DNA of 64,000 bases. It comes from Serratia rubidaea (lineage in GTDB: Bacteria; Pseudomonadota; Gammaproteobacteria; Enterobacterales; Enterobacteriaceae). The translations under genes were made by a program, and so were the position numbers. Numbering within the stretch: the stretch's first letter is position 1; every line of letters starts with the position of its first letter. The stretch spans positions 3,844,001 to 3,908,000 of the forward strand of contig LR590463.1 in the NCBI GenBank assembly GCA_901472405.1, read 5' to 3'. The notes under the pieces were generated by a model. It ran no database searches, had not been told where the DNA came from, and saw only the letters and a list, made by a program, of their open reading frames with translations. Shown here piece after piece: positions 63,039 to 64,000 of this stretch.

Positions 63039-64000
63039 TTATCGGTTTTCATCATCGAGGGTGAAACTCAGGCAGCGGCTCTCACTCAGCGCGCGGAACC
63101 AGTGCGCCGACTTTTTCTGCCGCCGGTTGCGCTGGTTGTGCAACTCTATCTCTATCAGGCCGTAGCGGTTTTTAAAGGCGTTCATCGGCGAAACGTTGTC
63201 CGTAAAGGCCCACAGCATATAGCCCTGACAGTTTGCCCCTTCCTCACGCGCCTTCAGCGCCCAGTAAATATGCTCGCGGATAAATTCGATGCGGTAATCG
63301 TCCTGAATCTCTCCTTCGGCATTTTTGAATTGTTCTTCGTGCTCAATGCCCATGCCGTTTTCCGAGATAAACCACGGAATGTTGCCGTACTCATCGCGCA
63401 GGCGCAGCGCCATGTCATACACGATGCGCGGGTAGATTTCCCAGCCGCGCGAACGGTTCATCCGCCGTCCCGGCAGTTCAAAGTGCTCGTAGTACATCGC
63501 CGGATGAAACGGCGTGGCGCTGCACCATGCACGGCTCGGGGCCTTCACCCGGTGCGGATAGTAAAGATTGATGCCTACCTCATCCACGGTGTTGTCGCGG
63601 ATTATCGCCATCTCCTCCGCCGTCCAGTCTACGCTGACCTCGTGCTGCTGCAGCAGGCTCAGCAGTTCGGCCGGATAGGCGCCGTGAATCGCCGGATCGA
63701 GGAACACCCGGTTATAGAACAGATCGTACAGCTCTGCGGCGCGTCGGTCGTGCGGCGCGCCGGAGCGGGCGTAGGTAACCTCGGGGTTGAGGATCACGCC
63801 GATGCTGCCGGCGCAGCCCATCTGGCGGAAACATTGCACCACCTTGGCGGTCGCCAGGTTTTTATGGTGGTTCCACTGCATCCACTTGCCGGTGTTCTGT
63901 TCATACGGCCAGCGGATGGCATCGAGGTAAACCCGCGTCTGCACCACTACCGGCTCGTTAAAGGTAAACCAGCGCTTCACCTTGCCGCCAAAGCGTTCGA
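63039..64000 (-). CDS. Glycoside hydrolase family 1, 6-phospho-beta-glucosidase (5' part cut off)
   Basis: Cleaves phosphorylated beta-glucosides such as cellobiose 6-phosphate after PTS uptake. The visible 320 codons are the C-terminal two-thirds; the start lies beyond base 64000. Acid/base Glu in RWFTFNEPVVV, nucleophile Glu in WFISENGMG, and YWALKAREEGANCQGYMLWAF near the end. Closest in pattern to the BglA/AscB/ChbF-adjacent GH1 enzymes. Ends 10 bases before the IIB start; co-transcribed. Frame intact. Confidence 0.92.
   Translation of the reverse strand, partial: ERFGGKVKRWFTFNEPVVVQTRVYLDAIRWPYEQNTGKWMQWNHHKNLATAKVVQCFRQMGCAGSIGVILNPEVTYARSGAPHDRRAAELYDLFYNRVFLDPAIHGAYPAELLSLLQQHEVSVDWTAEEMAIIRDNTVDEVGINLYYPHRVKAPSRAWCSATPFHPAMYYEHFELPGRRMNRSRGWEIYPRIVYDMALRLRDEYGNIPWFISENGMGIEHEEQFKNAEGEIQDDYRIEFIREHIYWALKAREEGANCQGYMLWAFTDNVSPMNAFKNRYGLIEIELHNQRNRRQKKSAHWFRALSESRCLSFTLDDENR

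Overview
The window is chromosomal DNA of a GC-rich enterobacterium. Gene order and protein sequences point to the Yersiniaceae and most closely to Serratia; this is judged from remembered family sequences, no search was run. Almost everything is core genome: envelope and translation genes, RecBCD, tRNA-fMet genes and four regulatory RNAs. No phage, insertion sequence, integron or CRISPR array was seen.

Layout. 1-7.6 kb, minus strand: rpsB-tsf-pyrH-frr-dxr-uppS-cdsA-rseP (rseP runs off the left edge). 7.9-12.8 kb, plus strand: map, glnD, dapD, yaeH. 12.8-16.9 kb: yqcA-truC-yqcC, a divergent MFS transporter, the CsrB sRNA and syd. 17-23.4 kb: queF, ppnN, xni, then rlmM-ygdD-gcvA, the GcvB sRNA and ygdI. 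23.6-27.3 kb: csdA-csdE, tcdA, mltA. 27.5-30.8 kb: three initiator tRNA genes, amiC, argA with tandem ArgR boxes. 30.8-49.5 kb, minus strand: rppH-ptsP-lgt-thyA-ppdA-ppdB-ygdB-ppdC-recC-ptrA-recB-recD. 49.5-53.3 kb: a DnaA-box-rich gap at the DARS2 position, mutH, ygdQ, ygdR, tas. 53.3-57.4 kb: a structured gap with a candidate new sRNA, then lplT, aas and an Omr sRNA. 57.5-64 kb, accessory: a BisC-like molybdoenzyme, a small secreted protein, galR, and a beta-glucoside PTS cluster with a UxuR-like regulator, cut by the right edge.

Reading-frame quality. Seventeen genes between 13.3 and 57.2 kb are broken by about 50 single-base insertions or deletions, mostly duplications of one base or changes in a homopolymer. 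In every case, undoing the indels restores a protein of normal family length with conserved residues in place. Indels cluster (about 12 in the 0.54-kb rppH, 8 in ptsP, 6 each in amiC and argA) while the recC-ptrA-recB block of about 10 kb has none. I read these mainly as residual sequencing or assembly errors, and give each gene its full restored span. All 17 are dispensable in E. coli, so real decay cannot be wholly excluded.

The most interesting items are the candidate sRNA between tas and lplT, two covarying hairpins next to it, the DARS2-like region, and a UvrY-type palindrome that coincides with the syd terminator upstream of csrB.
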